Notes: generated from the letters alone by a model not told the origin. Positions 43,700-56,400 are shown, counted from the first letter of the stretch. The stretch is 64,000 nucleotides of DNA from Nephrocerus scutellatus (GCA_947095585.1 OX352765.1:23280254-23344253); one strand, 5' to 3'. Translations and numbers: made by a program.

Positions 43700-45004
43700 T
43701 ACTATCTAACTAAACTGAAACAAGTTTAAGGGCAAAATGCTAGTGTTCTGGACATGTTTGACGACAAATATGCAAGCTCGCCACACAAACGGCTGCAATG
43801 ATTAATGCTTTTTTAAATTGTATTTGTTGTGACGATAGGACGAGGACAGATTTATTACTTTGCAAACAGAAGCGCACAAGTACAGCAGTTCAACAGACTG
43901 ACATTGCACAAAGGCATGTGGCAGGCAATGGCTGACACTTGTAACAAAGTGCAAAACAAAGCATTATTCCAGTATAGGCAATAAGTATATGTAGCTGGTC
44001 TATGTTGACAAAAACAACAACAGCTAACCGATACAGAGATACAAATTGTAGGCTAATCTACAAAATTTCAATTTCAACAAGAAAATCGAAATTATTTCGT
44101 CAAAAGGATATATAGGCGGTACGACGTAGGACGAGTATCTGACAAGGTGAGAATGTGCCAAAAGTGGTTTGTGTGGCACTGCCAACTGGGCTTCCCCCGC
44201 TGCGACTCCTCCAGATGAGCTCTTTGTACGGAACCGACATCCGCAATTACTGTCCAAACTGACGTAATGAATAAGCTCTTTGACCACGCGCCAATTCGCA
44301 CTCGCACACTCATCAAAAACAGGCGGCAGCCAGGCAGGCAGATAAATATTTCTTTTTTTTTTGCGCGCGATTTTTGATTCTTTTTCGACGATCGATCGAT
44401 GGTCGGTCGGCGGCGGCGCAAGCGCAGCACAACTGACCTGGTCGACGGGCGAATGCGATCAGGTTGGATGCGTCACAGAGGATAAACATTTGGACAGGTG
44501 GAAGAATATCTCTTTCTCTGTAGAGAGAATGCTTCGTGCTGATAAAAGTGAAATGAGTGATGAGGGTGACCGATGGTGGCGACGTCCGACTGGCATAGGC
44601 CGCCGACACTCGATATCGCCGATTCGCAGGTGATCAAAAAGGATTATGATTATTAAGTTGTTATGTTATTAACAACTGCTCTTGCGCACATTATTTAAAT
44701 CGTCAATTAATTTTCACTATGACGCGAGAAGAAGTAAACATCCATCCAGCTTGTTTTCTGGATATTGGAGCAGAAATAGGACTTTATAAATTCGAGAAAT
44801 AAATTTGTCGCATGATTTGGGAATGTTAAGCATTCATGAATGCGAAGGAATGACAGTAAGGTTTCGGATGGTTGTCTGTTTTTATCGTTTTTGTTGTTTT
44901 CATTTTCAGCGCGGTGTCTGCATGGCAGGTGACTTGCTCATTTCAATGAACAGCAAACGCGAATATTAATTAGCGATGTAAAAAATTTGAGACTGAAAAA
45001 GCAA
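43700..45004. other. Low-copy stretch without recognised gene
   Basis: Overlapping frames of up to 112 codons at 44024-44633 on both strands have no known domain. A GATCGATCGATGGTCGGTCG patch lies at about 44389-44410. No exon is supported. Confidence 0.45.
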
Positions 45005-45009
45005 CACAA

Positions 45010-45112
45010 AATTGTCTCTAAAGAGATTTATTCAAAGGTTCCCAACAACTAACAGGATACTTCTTTACTCCTTAACAAAGGCGCATCTGGTTTTGCTTAC
45101 CGTTGTCGGATC
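45010..45112 (-). CDS. Possible terminal exon of an unidentified gene
   Basis: On the minus strand a strong 3' splice site (pyrimidine-rich CTTTTATCTTCTCTTTCTTT then GCAG, ending at 45113) precedes GATCCGACAACGG. In frame 0 the exon gives 15 residues, DPTTVSKTRCAFVKE, and a TAA at 45065-45067. In the next phase it gives SDNGKQNQMRLC and a stop. A canonical AATAAA lies about 33 bases after the first stop (45027-45032). Acceptor, short 3' UTR and poly-A signal in this order look like the last exon of a real gene. Alternatively GTAAGC at 45095-45100 is a donor, leaving a 12-base microexon. I recognise neither peptide, and upstream exons were not found; they would lie at higher coordinates beyond inserted transposons. 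Confidence 0.35.
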
Positions 45113-45119
45113 CTGCAAA

Positions 45120-45500
45120 GAAAGAGAAGATAAAAGTGAATTAGCTAACATTTTTTGATATCAATGCAGAAAATTAATAATTTATTAAATAAAAAAACTC
45201 CACATTTCTATGATGGTAGAATGCCGGTCCGGATAAAGGAGGATGGCTTGAGGTAACGGGTTAGTCCTATCCAAGGTGGAACAGCATATGCCGAAGGATG
45301 CATGGTAAAGAGGGAGCTTAGTCGCTAGTAAGCAAACTCCGAATACTTAGCGACCTTCGGCTTAAACCAGTCTTCCTATGGCAAATCGGGCTCTGTCATG
45401 GGTGACCCTTTTTCCCGGTTACCCGTGGGTTTCAAAATTGAGTCTGTAATTGATTTTTTAATGAGACCGATGCATCTAAAACTGCATCTACCTACCGGGT
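45120..45500. other. Stretch without recognised feature
   Basis: If the exon at 45010-45112 is real, this is intron. The part from about 45230 to 45440 (GGTAACGGGTTAGTCC, GGGTGACCCTTTTTCCCGG) is less AT-rich and looks like repeat-derived sequence, perhaps a LINE 5' untranslated region, but I cannot prove it. Confidence 0.35.
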
Positions 45501-46675
45501 GACTGACATGAAGAGTTACCAACTTCAGACTGTCATTGCTGTCAAACCAGTGATGACAGAGCGCTCAAATTTACACTAATGACAGTTCATTCCATTGTTT
45601 ACAAGCGTACAAGCGTTTTAGTGGGAAATATTCAGAAAACATCTGCATGTGAATAAAATGTTTGTGTATCGCACCATAAATCGTTATAACGATACTGGCA
45701 GCATTGCAAAACGCCATGGTAATGTGCCGAATGGCACTGCAACATCGCCGGATATCATTCGGAAGGTGAAGGCCAAATTGGATCGGAATCCGCGCCGTAG
45801 CCGTAGAAAAATGGCTCGTGAGGCGAACATTTCGCTCGAACGGATGCAGCACATATTGAAAGGTCATCTTGGACTAAAGGCCTTGAAATTCCAAAAAACG
45901 TATGGTCTCACCGATGCTCAAAAAAACAGTTAGAGTGGAAAGAGCAAAGGAGTTGTTACGTTTGCACGAAAGTGGCGATTTGCCGAATTTGGTTTTCTCC
46001 GATGAGTCACCGTTCGTTATTAAGCAATATGTGAACAAGCAAAACGACCGGATTTACTGAGAATTTGGACCAACGGATTACCACTCAAAACCAAGCACCG
46101 CCGATGGTGATGGTTTGGGCCGCCGTAACGGCCGAAAGCCGTTCACCGCTCGTTTTTTTGAACCGTTGCATCAAGAAAAATTCTCAAATTTATCGGGATC
46201 ATGTGTTGGATTGAGCGTTGAAGCCTTGGGCACAAAAACATTTCGGCCGCAGAGCCTTGACATTTGAACAGGACTCGGCGCCGAGTCATGAAGCGCGCGT
46301 CAATTAAGATTGGCTGAGAAACAACGTTCCGCGGTTCATTTCCACTGCCCAATGGCCATCAAATTCACCAGATGCAAATCCGCTAGATTTATCGGTTTGG
46401 GGTATTTTGAAGAGCAAGGTTGGGACAAAATACAAAATACCAAAGTGTCGATCATCTCAAGCAAGCGCTTCGCCGGGAATGGGCCAAAATACCGCAGAGC
46501 CACTTTCGTGCTGCATGCAATAGCTTTGTCGGCCGTTTGAAGGCCATAATCGCGACTAAGGGTGGCCAAATCGAAAACTTAAATATTTGTGAACATTTTT
46601 TACTTTAATTCAATAAAATTCATCAAAAAATAAAAATTCTGTGGCGTTTTGTTTTGGTAACACTTCGTGTCAGTC
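45501..46675 (+). mobile_element. Mariner-like transposon with TIRs, DD37D
   Basis: Ends at 45501-45522 and 46654-46675 are inverted repeats matching at 20 of 22 bases (GACTGACA.GAAG.GTTACC). Inside, the transposase begins near 45649 with FVYRTINRYNDTGSIAKRHG. It continues with KVKAKLDRNPRRSRRKMARE (helix-turn-helix part, about 45757-45825) and GLKALKFQKTYGLTDAQK. In later frames it has LPNLVFSDESPFVI (first Asp at 46001-46003), FEQDSAPSH (second Asp at 46272-46274) and NPLDLSVW (third Asp at 46386-46388). The second and third codons are 114 bases apart, so 37 residues separate them. One stop lies between them and frameshifts lie elsewhere, so it is non-autonomous now. Its ~1.18-kb length is normal for mariners. 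Confidence 0.92.
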
Positions 46676-46769
46676 TTTCTAAAGAAGTCTAAAGAAAATC
46701 CGGGTGTTCTTCTATTGAAAAGGCATTAGATTGACTACACTTCCTGAAACAAAGGGGTGGATTCATCGA

Positions 46770-48612
46770 ACTGAAGTCGCTTGCGAAAAGGCGGTTTAGA
46801 TTTGCTCTACGCACTAACAAAAGTATAGAGAGTGCTCTCGAATATGCCAAAACCGCTCTCCCAAAACAACGCGAAACTAAGAGTTTCAGATCTGAGGATT
46901 AAACTCTACCCGAATTGGGTGGGAGGTATCGAGGGCTCGACCAACCAATACATAAGGGTCATGCTTGAAAGTCGAGTCATCACTTGAGTGTCTTTGTCGG
47001 TGACTGCAGCTAAGGGCTGTCCGCAAGGAGGTGTCCTCTCTCCCCATCTTCGTCATAGACAAACTTCTAGCCGATCTACATAGATCAGGAAACACCGCTA
47101 TTGGTTATGCTGATGAAGTGGCGATCATAATTAGCGGTAAGTACAGCACGACCATAACAAATATCATGCAAGTTGCGCTAATTCACGTCTTAGAATGGTG
47201 CAACTGAGAAAGCCTTTCCATTAATTCTCATCCCCAAAACCATTCTAGTGCCTTTCACGAAACGAAGACTGTTCGAGTTGGGACCTATAATCATAAAAGG
47301 CACTACATTAGAGTATTCCAGTGAGGTTAAATATCTCGGAGTTATCCTTGATACTCGACTAAACTGGAATTCTCATATCAAGTCCGCCATCGAACGTGCC
47401 ACAAGGGCGTTGTGTGCCAGTAGACGCCTCTATGGCAGAACTTGGGGTCTAATCCTAAAATGAAACATTGAATGTATACTATGATGGTGAGACCAAATAT
47501 GACGTACGCGGCCATCATATGTTGACCGAAAGTTCTTGAACGGCTGCTTTATAAGTTGTTGGTGGGCTTTCACCACTGCCAATCTTCATTAGAAAGACGG
47601 CCGCTAAATGCGCTATTAAGCTGCAAGTAGAATACGAATTCAAACCAGGTTACTATGTGGGACACCTGAAAATTATTGACTCAATTCCCGAAAGAGACAT
47701 GTTTTGCACTATCACTGATACCATGGCCAGGGACTACTATTTTGGCAGGTTATTTGGTCTAATGCTGTCTCAGCCATGGGACAATAAATGTCTGTTCTGG
47801 TACACAGACGGATCGAAGATTGAATCTGGATTGGGAGCTGGGGTTTTCGCAACCAACACCAAAGTCTCGATACCAATGAATATAAGTCCCACTGTTTTCC
47901 AAGCTGAACTCCATGCCATTGAGGTCTGCGCTAGGATTAACCTTAGTAAGGGTCTTAGAGCGCCACGATATATATTTATAGTCAAGCAGCACTGAAAGCG
48001 CTATCCTCCAACATAATGGACTCTAAATCAGTTAAATGCTGATACGGTGAACTGCAATCCCTGGCAGGACTTAACAACTTGGTTGGGTCCCTGGTCATCA
48101 GGGAATTGCAGGCAAGGAACATGCGGATGAACTAGCCAGGGCTGGTTCAGAATCTGCTCTTTTAGGACCGGAACCTTACTGTGGTGTCAACTGGGCTGCC
48201 ACCACAGCAATGGGAAGGTAGACTTCGTCTGGCCCATTGGGATAATATCCCAGGGCTTAGGCAATCCAAACGGTTTCCTACAAGGAAATCCTTGAACTAA
48301 ATAAGGTAAACACCAGGTGAGCTTTCTCACAGGTCATTGTGGCTTGAATTATCACCTTAGCAAAATTAATATTGGCTCAGACACGGATTGTAGGTTCTGC
48401 TCGGAGGATGATGAAACATCCGGCCATATTCTCTGTGATTGTCTAGCATTGATCTGGTTAAGGAGACGTATTTTCCACAATGCAATTTGTTCGTCGGCAG
48501 ATCTGCGAAACTCTGCCACTAAGGACATACTATCCTTCATTAGGGACAATGAAGGGTGTATCAGTTTAGGTAGCAAATACTTAAAGGGATGATTACTTGA
48601 TTAATTACGAGC
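46770..48612 (+). mobile_element. LINE family A: RT, RNase H and C-terminus
   Basis: Plus-strand order: GCPQGGVLS-like text near 47020, FVIDKLLADLHRSGNTAIGY (about 47040-47105), a catalytic box changed from YADD to YADE (47106-47117), and LVPFTKRRLFELG near 47250. Then come SEVKYLGVILDTRLNWNSHI (about 47320-47380) and RLYGRTWGL. The RNase H domain has YTDGSK (47801-47818), GAGVFATNTK, FQAELHAIEVCARI (about 47896-47937) and SSSTESAI debris near 47980. The C-terminal segment has FLTGHCGLNYHLSKI (about 48320-48365), RFCSEDDETSGHILCDCLAL (about 48390-48450) and LRRRIF. Stops and shifts abound. It is the longest copy of the family also at 12.4 and 62.7 kb. Confidence 0.9.
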
Positions 48613-48614
48613 GG

Positions 48615-51335
48615 GTACGACTATTTTCATCCCTGCACTGTCCGTAGCGTTTTAATGCAAAAAACGTACAGTACAGACGCTGCTTCACTTCAGACCCTGT
48701 ACCTCTTTAACGCTTCTAGCTACAAGGCCACTGTTAATCTTTTTTTAAAGGAAACAAAATTTATAAGATCAAACAATGTACATTTTTTTAATTCTAAAAC
48801 GATTACCGACCTAAAGGTCGATGTGGATGGCAGAGTTAACATGAATATATTAAGGAGACGACAAACTGACAAACAATGTTTCATCTGTTCACTGTACGAA
48901 TAAATTCGATTTTTTTTATCATTTTGTTTAAAATTCTACAACTGTTGACAATTTAGATCTAAATTTAATTACTTCGTTAAGTAACTTTCGTATCATTAGA
49001 CAAAAAGTCACATTCCCCTTTTCGGTAAATTTTCAGTCGAGTCACGACGGAGCTGCATAGCTGTTCAGTTGAATATTAAAATTTCAGATTAAAAAGTAGA
49101 ATGCAATAAGATGCGTCTCATAAGGACATGTTGTATAATGTACATCTTGGCAGTATTTACATAAATATCCTTATGGCGTGTGTTGTCGGCATATTTGTCT
49201 GACTATTATGCAGCACAAGCGACTGTCCGAGTGTCTGGCAATGTCCACTCGAGTCACATTACAAAATAATCGCTTGCTTTCTTTGGAATGTGTCAATATC
49301 CAGTTTTCAATAATGTCAACTTAGTGGGTTTTATTGCAAAGATGTGCAAAGATTACCAACGAACTCAGACTCATCAATGGATAGTTGCTATATGAAAGAA
49401 ATGTTGAATAGAGTTCCAAGTGGTTATCGCAATTAGTAGAAGAAATAGAGAGGACATGAGAAATAGACGAAGGAACGAACATGAGTGTCTGTAAATTAAA
49501 TCCAGTCATCAATTTTCCCAAAATAATACATCTTACACACAGACGCAACATCACAGACGAACACACCTCCTTCCAATTAGAAAATTCCGGAATCCGATAA
49601 TAAATTAACTCGATTCCCGAAATGCGACCGATGATGGGTTGATATCCCCAGTCAGGTTCAACCGAACTCTTCGTCGTTGATGATGCAAGCGCGGCAAAGG
49701 AATAAGTAGCATTGCACTCTTGAAATTGTCAAGTGGAAGAAGGTGGTACCCGCTGCTGGCGGTGCTGATGCTGAAGAGGAGACAGGACTACTGACTGCAT
49801 TCTTCTCCTGAGCGTCGTTCAGTGTCAGCCTCAGAGAGAAAAGCCTCGAATGAAATCGTATAAATTACTTGGTTGTCATGTACCGAAAATCCTTGTGTCA
49901 ACTAAAATGCCTAAGAATGGCAGAGACACATTGTCTTCTCTATATAATATCCTTAACAAGTCATTCGAGCAGCACCAGCTCAAGCACAGAACCGAAAAAC
50001 AATCTCTCGCCAGAGCTCATATAGTAGATACATTTCAACTAACAATTAATACCAAAAGATACATTCCCAATGATAACATGTCAAATTGCAGCAGTAGCAG
50101 GAGCAGCAGCAGCCAGCCCACTAGTCACAGACGCAGCATGGAATGGCTGCAAACACCAACTCCGACTCCGACTCCATCTCCAATGCTGGCGACAACAGTC
50201 ATGTGAGAATTTCTTATTTGCAATCAAGGATGTATCCTTAAGTGAGTAATTTATATTATTCGGTAGCGAAAGACAATCTATCCAAGCGGAATAAGAAGGC
50301 TCTTGAGGAGCGCAAGCTCTAGCACAAGCACAAGTGAAATGGCAGGAACAAGAATTTGCTAACATCACTGCAAATTGTGTCGTCTCAATCTCTGGAAATC
50401 CTTTTGGGTCGTCGTCGCCGGTTGTCGCTTGACGACGACGACGACGACGACATTCACTGAATTTGTATGGTATGGTGTGGTGTGGTGTGGCCTGCCACAT
50501 GTATAAGTGCATCGACGAGCATATTATTGGCTGTGTGGTGTAGGTACAACGAAGCTATGCGCCACTCTACGATTGCACCAACAACTAACTACCAATGAAG
50601 AACCTGCACTTAACTCGGCACTGCCTTCCTCTAGTTTAAGGAATAAGTTAATTAAAAACGGAAGAGCTAATTAGAAACTGACACTGTACGCTGTTCATGT
50701 TTGTTTGTTTGTTCGAGTGTCTCTTTGTATGTCAGCGACAATTCTATTCTCCAAGTATTCCTGCTCTGCTATGTTTAGTAATCAAAGGACTCATTCATTC
50801 TTTCCGCCTGGTCGCAACTCCCGTCTCTGTCTGATTGTAATGTGCATGTCCTTTGGTGAAACTTTAAACAGAGAATGCTCAAAACTAAACTAAACAACAA
50901 AAACAACAACAACAACAAAAAAACGCCGCGCAAACAGCAAACAAATGTCAGGAAGAAAAATTTGAATAATTAGTGGAACAACATGGAACGACAAAAACTG
51001 TCGATGAGAAGAGCGCAGCGCTCCAACTGAGCTGTCGGATTCTTCGAATTAATTATAATCCTGCAACAAAAAGGATGTGTAATGAGGGGGAAAACTGCGG
51101 GATTTTATGTTCGTCTTCTTTTTGAGTTTATTTTCATGTTAAACAAAATTAAAAACAAATTAATACGCCGGAGATGATGAAGGGAGGGAAAACTCTATGG
51201 GAGAATTACGTCGTTACAGAAGACGCAGTAGGCAGGAAGATCACACGACAACAAGCTAACAACGGGTTAGAAATAGAAAAAAAAAACACAAGTGGCTATT
51301 TGTTCAATCGTAGCAGTTTTGAGTGGAGCGGTACA
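48615..51335. other. Low-copy stretch without recognised gene
   Basis: An 82-codon plus frame (48655-48903, ending QCFICSLYE) and a 118-codon plus frame (49850-50206, with a Ser-rich stretch and a Thr-Pro repeat) have no recognised domain. CGA and GGTGT simple repeats occur (about 50432-50490). No splice-bounded exon can be assigned. Confidence 0.45.
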
Positions 51336-51339
51336 AATT

Positions 51340-51470
51340 TCGAGGGCAATGTTTTAGCGGTGATTTTATGGCATGAAAAGTGGAATCAGTCTATTCATCA
51401 ATTTGGTGAAAACCAACTTGTTGCACTCGTTGTTTCCAAGACCTTTGATAGGGTTTGGCATTAAAATCCA
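51340..51470 (+). mobile_element. CR1/Jockey-like LINE RT sliver
   Basis: The plus strand reads WHEKWNQSIHQFGENQLVAL and then VVSKTFDRVWH (about 51369-51462). This equals the QFGESKAFALDISKAFDRVW segment at 29.4 kb. The catalytic Asp of LDISKAFD is lost (VVSKTFD keeps only the second Asp). The upstream part of a 96-codon open segment (51174-51464) is not recognisable as LINE. Confidence 0.85.
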
Positions 51471-51479
51471 AAGCATAGA

Positions 51480-51935
51480 CCTGACCCTAGTTTAGATGCC
51501 GGGGCACAGTGACATTTAGGGTAATAAGAAAGCAGACTTACTAGCGAAGAAGGGCGTCACACTGGACGTGGACTACACTGAAAGAGTCTGCTGTCCTTTA
51601 AGCTCCGTCACGAGATCGTGTTCTCACTTACCACCAAAGCACAGCTAAGATAGATTAACTTACTGATCTCCATATTAGGGAGAGATGTTTCAAGAGTGGT
51701 TGCCGTAAACACCATTCATTGGCCAGTAGGCAGCCACACAGCCAAACAAGGAATCCTTCATAATACCTTTTGCAGGAGTTGCTTGGATGTGAATGAGAAT
51801 TCATTATATTTGCAAATGTCCGGTCCTTGCGGAAATCGAGTAATCCCTTCTTTGCCGACCTGAAGAAGCTTTCGGAGTAAGGCATCACCGATCTGATATC
51901 GTACCTGAATACCACAGCTTGGATATAATTAACCT
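51480..51935 (+). mobile_element. RNase H LINE, C-terminal fragment
   Basis: Across frames the plus strand shows MPGHSDI.GNKKADLLAKKG (about 51493-51555), the WVPGHSGIEGNE-AD-LA motif near the RNase H end. CCPLSSVT and NTIHWPVGSHTAKQGI lie near 51590 and 51710, and CRSCLDVNENS near 51773. The protein would end with HHRSDIVPEY. Only this end remains, and it is joined directly to the CR1/Jockey-like sliver. Confidence 0.75.
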
Positions 51936-51959
51936 AACTACCTTTCATTCCATTAGATC

Positions 51960-54020
51960 TCTTGAGAACTGTGGTTGAGGCCCTCGCTAAGACGGCTCTA
52001 CCTACCTTGGCAATAAAAACAGATGCGTGCCTATAGAGTCGATTAAAAACCTTCCGTTACGTAAGGAGAGTAAGAAGAGAATTTGTTCCTTAACTGAGCC
52101 CAGAGAGCCGGTGTTCATAGCGTCGTCCATCTTAACTAATTCGTCCGCCCTCTTATTAGCACCTATATAACCCATACTATGGCGATCCAGGAATTGGCTG
52201 ATCGAGGCCAATTCTTCTTGGTACTTTTGTACGAGTTCCGAGTTTATTGTGGCCGCATATATCGCCCTTATGGAAGATTGGCTATCAACGCATATGCCAA
52301 CCCTTAGTACCATGCAGGCCCCCCTAATTGCTAGGATCTCTGCCTCAAAGATGCTAGCTGAATCGGGTAGTTTGTATGACCTTGACCCAATTTCCTGCCG
52401 ATGGTTTTGCTGGTGGCATAGAGCGCCATGGACGGGTTCTTAGCTCTGTTCTCTAGTTAGCCTTCCAGCTAAGCTTCCTATCAGAGATATTTGGCGATGG
52501 GTGTAATGCTTAGACTTTTCCCATTAAGTTTTTGGAAGTAGAAAGGCCGGTATTTTGGATTAAGTGGTGAACAATTCCATTTAAGTCTTCCCAGGGTTAA
52601 CTCCAAGGACTATGAGCTGATTTTATCCAGGGCCCCTTCCATGACTTCACTGATCACGGAAAGATACTGTCCTGATACGAGTATCACCACGTCATCTGCG
52701 TAAGCAACTACCATCGTCCTATCCTCTTAAATTTTTAGTTGCATTTTGTTAATTACCATCAGCAACAGTAAGAGAGGGAAGACCCGTCCCTGGGGAGTGC
52801 CTCTGTCGATTCGTTGTTAATGTTACAGCTGACTAGGTTGGCAAGCATAATCCTGCTACCGATGTGATCCATAAGGAGGATTCAACACCTGACTGGGTCA
52901 GAGCTTCCTTAATGGCCTCAATGTAAACATTGTTGAAGGTCCCTTCTATATCTAAAAAGGTGGCTAGTGTAAACTGCTTGCAGTTAATTTTGTGCTCAAT
53001 CGGTTTCCGTGAACCTGTCCTTGAGATAAGCGTGTTGAGATCTCGATGCTTGTGTGACTTCGAATCGTTGCCTGATATGATGATCTAGAATTCGCTCCAG
53101 AGCCTTTAGCAAGAACGATGAGAGACTTAGAGAGAGACCAAAGATCATTTGCTAATTCATGGCCTCTTCTACCTGCTTTGGGTATGAAAACCATCCGAGC
53201 TCCTCTCCATCTATGGGGGACATAATTGAGTAGGAGACAGCTTCTGAAAATCTTCATAAGCCAGGAAGTCTACAGCTGCAGTGACTTGTGTAGCATAATC
53301 GGCCAGACCAGACCAGGAGAATTATAGGCCGAAAAAAATACCAGGAAACTTTTTCCGGGGTTATGATGGCTACATCACCAGAGACCGGATGCTCAGCATC
53401 CAACCTATCCAAATTGTCTACACATTGATAACTGCTGGTAGGGAAGTGTGTATTTGTGAGAAGATCCAGGGATACTGCCGCAGATGTCGTCTAGCCGCCG
53501 TCAGCTTTCTTTATGAAAGTCGGACAGGTGCTCTCTTTGGGCCGAAACTTGAAAATTCTAGCAGAGTCCTTGGTAGTTTCAATTGATCCAAGAGCGTCAC
53601 TTGGCTTCTTTGTTGGCCTTCTTAGGCAGTCTTTGTTGGTATAACAGATATTGAAGATCGACCTAGTCATACTCCTAAGTTTACTAAGGTGTTCGCTCCA
53701 CCACGGAGGGTGAACTTTTTTGCTCCGACTGATTGGGCAAGCGGCTTTCAGAGCCAGAGTTTTCTTGCCCAATTCATCAACCGAAGTTATCTCAATATTG
53801 GGTAATTTGCCTAATTTTAACTGACTGGATGAAATTCGGCTATCATCCTTTTATATTTTGGTAAGTTTTGATCGCCTCCGTTCGGAGGTTCAGATCAAAC
53901 CTCTTATGCTTATGGTCAGAGCAGGAATCGACATCGGACACTGTTCAATTAGCAACCCTGAATAGTTTATCATTAGAAATTAAGGTAATATCGATAACCT
54001 CTTCCCAACCATGCTCTAAA
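51960..54020 (-). mobile_element. I/R1/LOA-type LINE, endonuclease to RNase H
   Basis: This is the most complete LINE on the minus strand. Order: GWEEVIDITLIS then SDVDSCSDHKHKRFDL (about 53885-53990), with the endonuclease SDH motif; KKVHPPWWSEHLSKLRSMTR then SIFNICYTN (about 53645-53720); SARIFKFRPKESTCPTFIKK (about 53505-53565). The RT starts with MKIFRSCLLLNYVPHRWRGA then RMVFIPKAGRR (about 53165-53257). A FLDIEGTFNNVYIEAIKEAL phrase (about 52905-52965) holds the first catalytic Asp. A VVAYADDVVI-type box is readable near 52690-52715. The RNase H part has VGICVDSQSSIRAI (about 52265-52305), ELVQKYQEELASISQFLDRH (about 52180-52240) and NKRADELVKMDDAM (about 52105-52150). Many stops and frameshifts are present; the N-terminal ORF1 is absent. 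Confidence 0.88.
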
Positions 54021-54024
54021 AACC

Positions 54025-54583
54025 TTGGCTACGCTATCCTATAATGCGCTCAATAAGCGGCTAGCCTAGGGGTCGACCATTATGATCGAGCCAGGAAACA
54101 AACAAATAAATGTAATGGGCAATTCCTTCCAAATGAGAACGTAAAACACTCCGAACCTAATTACGATTTCTGATTCACAAATTAACTTCGCCATCATAAA
54201 AGCATAAAAGCGATTTCAATTTAATAAAATTGTTGCGACCGTTTCGCTTTTGGTACTAAAATATAAACGCGGCTATTATTTATTTATAAATCAATTATGT
54301 GAATGGGTGTTATTGCTTTAACCTGCAAGTATATGAAGCTGCGCCAGCGGCTATGGCCTGATGCGCTGCGCGTATCGTCAGTACGCGCGCACGCGCGTTC
54401 CCATCCAACATTTACAGCGCAATTGCGGAGGATTATTAGTCGAATAAATGTTTGTAATTTGCTGTTTACGCCATTATCGTTCCGATGTGGAAAAGCGCAA
54501 GAGAAAGAGAAACAATTTCATATGAACTCGGAGCAAGACGCTTCGAGAAATGAAATTGGTTTGGTTTCGCATTAACGGCCATA

Positions 54584-54616
<33 letters not shown>

Positions 54617-56045
54617 AATGAAGAGAAATAATAAAACGAAATACGCGTGAATTGTAAAGTAAAGCGGGAGCTGTTCCATCAGTAGGAGCAGTCACGCAAA
54701 TCGATTAAAGAAGTAATCTGTTGGAAATTGCTCTACTCGGAGGGTGGATTACGCACTGAAGGTAGGTAAAGAGCGGTTTTGTGTTGGCATGCAATTTCGA
54801 TTTGTATTCGAGCAGAAAGTGAAATCGTTGGAAAAGTTAGTAAAAGCTCCCTGGCATCAACCTACGATGATGATATCGAACGAAAGTGAATTAATTGGCC
54901 TCCGCTGATTGAGGTCTAAAGTGATGGTAGGTAGGTAGAGCCGAGTCCGATGATATGGTAACCATTTAAGGCATCGGTAGACGTATCCTGTATAGTCATC
55001 CTCATCAGTCGTCACATTCCCATCTTGATTGAGTCGACGAAACCAAATCGCACACATCACTTAATGAGCGGCTGATCGAGTAATTTGAATTATCAGCGAG
55101 CTGTACGAGTAGTTGGAACGACGACGACGACGAAACACAAAACAAATTCGAATCGCATCGAATCGTCGAATCGTTCCAATCCAAATAAATTAATAAATTA
55201 AAAGTAATTCCCAGGAGATGGACACACCAGCGAACGTGTAGTACTCGTAGCTTGTAGTGTTGCTCCTTCGGCCGGCTGATAACCACCCGATGCGAAGGAG
55301 GCCAGCTAGCAAGCTGATTCCAATGCATCCAATGTGTCCCTGGTATTTGTGTGTTTGTGTTTGTGCCACCAATGACATAAATATCAACAGCAACGGAATA
55401 ATCTCAAGAGTCGGAGCTCCAATTCACCGGGCACAGCCGGCCGTGGAATTCTATGTTGTTGCGTGTCACTTAAATGTACAGCGGAACGCTACCTGAAAAT
55501 TGCTCGATGGGACTTTTGTTCTTCGCTGGCTGGCTCCTCGAACCGTGTTTTTTCACCCCGTTCTGCTGTCATTGTTGTTTGCGAGGCTGAACAATCCTTT
55601 TGTTTCCCTGATGCTGCTGCTTCTTTGTGACGGACGGTAATGAAGTGGCGGGGAATTCACGTGTATCTCTGCACGATTAGCAGCGCATCAGTTTCCTCGC
55701 TTACCTCTAAATTGATCTCGGTGGTCTTATGAACCAATTTAGCAAGCATGCACGAAGGTAAGAAACGCTGGACCCACCAACCAACCAACCGACCAACCGA
55801 CCGACCGACCGACCGACTAAACGATTTTTCTTAATTAATTAATTGTGCGGTTGCCGGTAATGGTGGATTGCGGCGTCGGCGGTGGCAATCGCCTCGTCGT
55901 TGTGGGATACGATGCTAATACAGGAATAGTTGATTTAGTTATGCAGCTTATGCACGCTATGCAAGTGTCTTGTGACTGTCACAATGTCACAAATTGAAAT
56001 ATGTCGCTGCGAGAAATATTTTGCTTTTAAATCTCAAAAAGGGTT
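54025..56045. other. Low-copy stretch without recognised gene
   Basis: CpG-containing sequence around 54340-54400, a (CAA)n tract (54586-54616) and a CCAA/CCGA tract (55776-55818) stand out. A 90-codon plus frame (54303-54575) and a 107-codon minus frame (55005-55328) show no known domain. Confidence 0.45.
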
Positions 56046-56049
56046 CATT

Positions 56050-56400
56050 TGCTAAAGTGCGGAATCTGACCCCTGATAAGGTGATCGATTGCAAAGATCG
56101 TGGATGAGAGATTCACCTTTCACCTTTGAAACCCAAGTTTGGTCAGGCAGCTCCACTTTATTGGATTGGGCAGCCGACTCTTTCATCCATAGCAACGCCC
56201 TTCTTTGCCAATTCATTTGCTCTGTCGTTACCCTCTGTGTTACTGCGCCCTGTAACCCATACTTTGGTAATATCCGGGATTTGGCTAATCGAGGCCAATT
56301 CTGTTTGCCACTGTTTAACAAGTTTCAAGTTGTTGATGGCTCATGAATGGTTGTTATTGCAGATTGACTATCTACACATGTAGCTCCGCGGAGAGACCGC
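56050..56400 (-). mobile_element. RNase H LINE fragment
   Basis: The minus strand reads INNLKLVKQWQTELASISQI then PDITKVWVTGRSNTEGNDRA and NELAKKG (about 56185-56345). WV-GHS.IEGNERADELAKKG is the characteristic last motif of the RNase H domain in I/R1/LOA-type LINEs. The preceding DSQSAI portion is replaced by the duplicated sequence described next. Confidence 0.85.

Noticed and set aside
49850..50206. 118-codon frame with Ser-rich and Thr-Pro repeats
   Set aside because: The distinctive part is encoded by AGC and ACTCCG simple repeats; no domain, splice or promoter evidence supports it.
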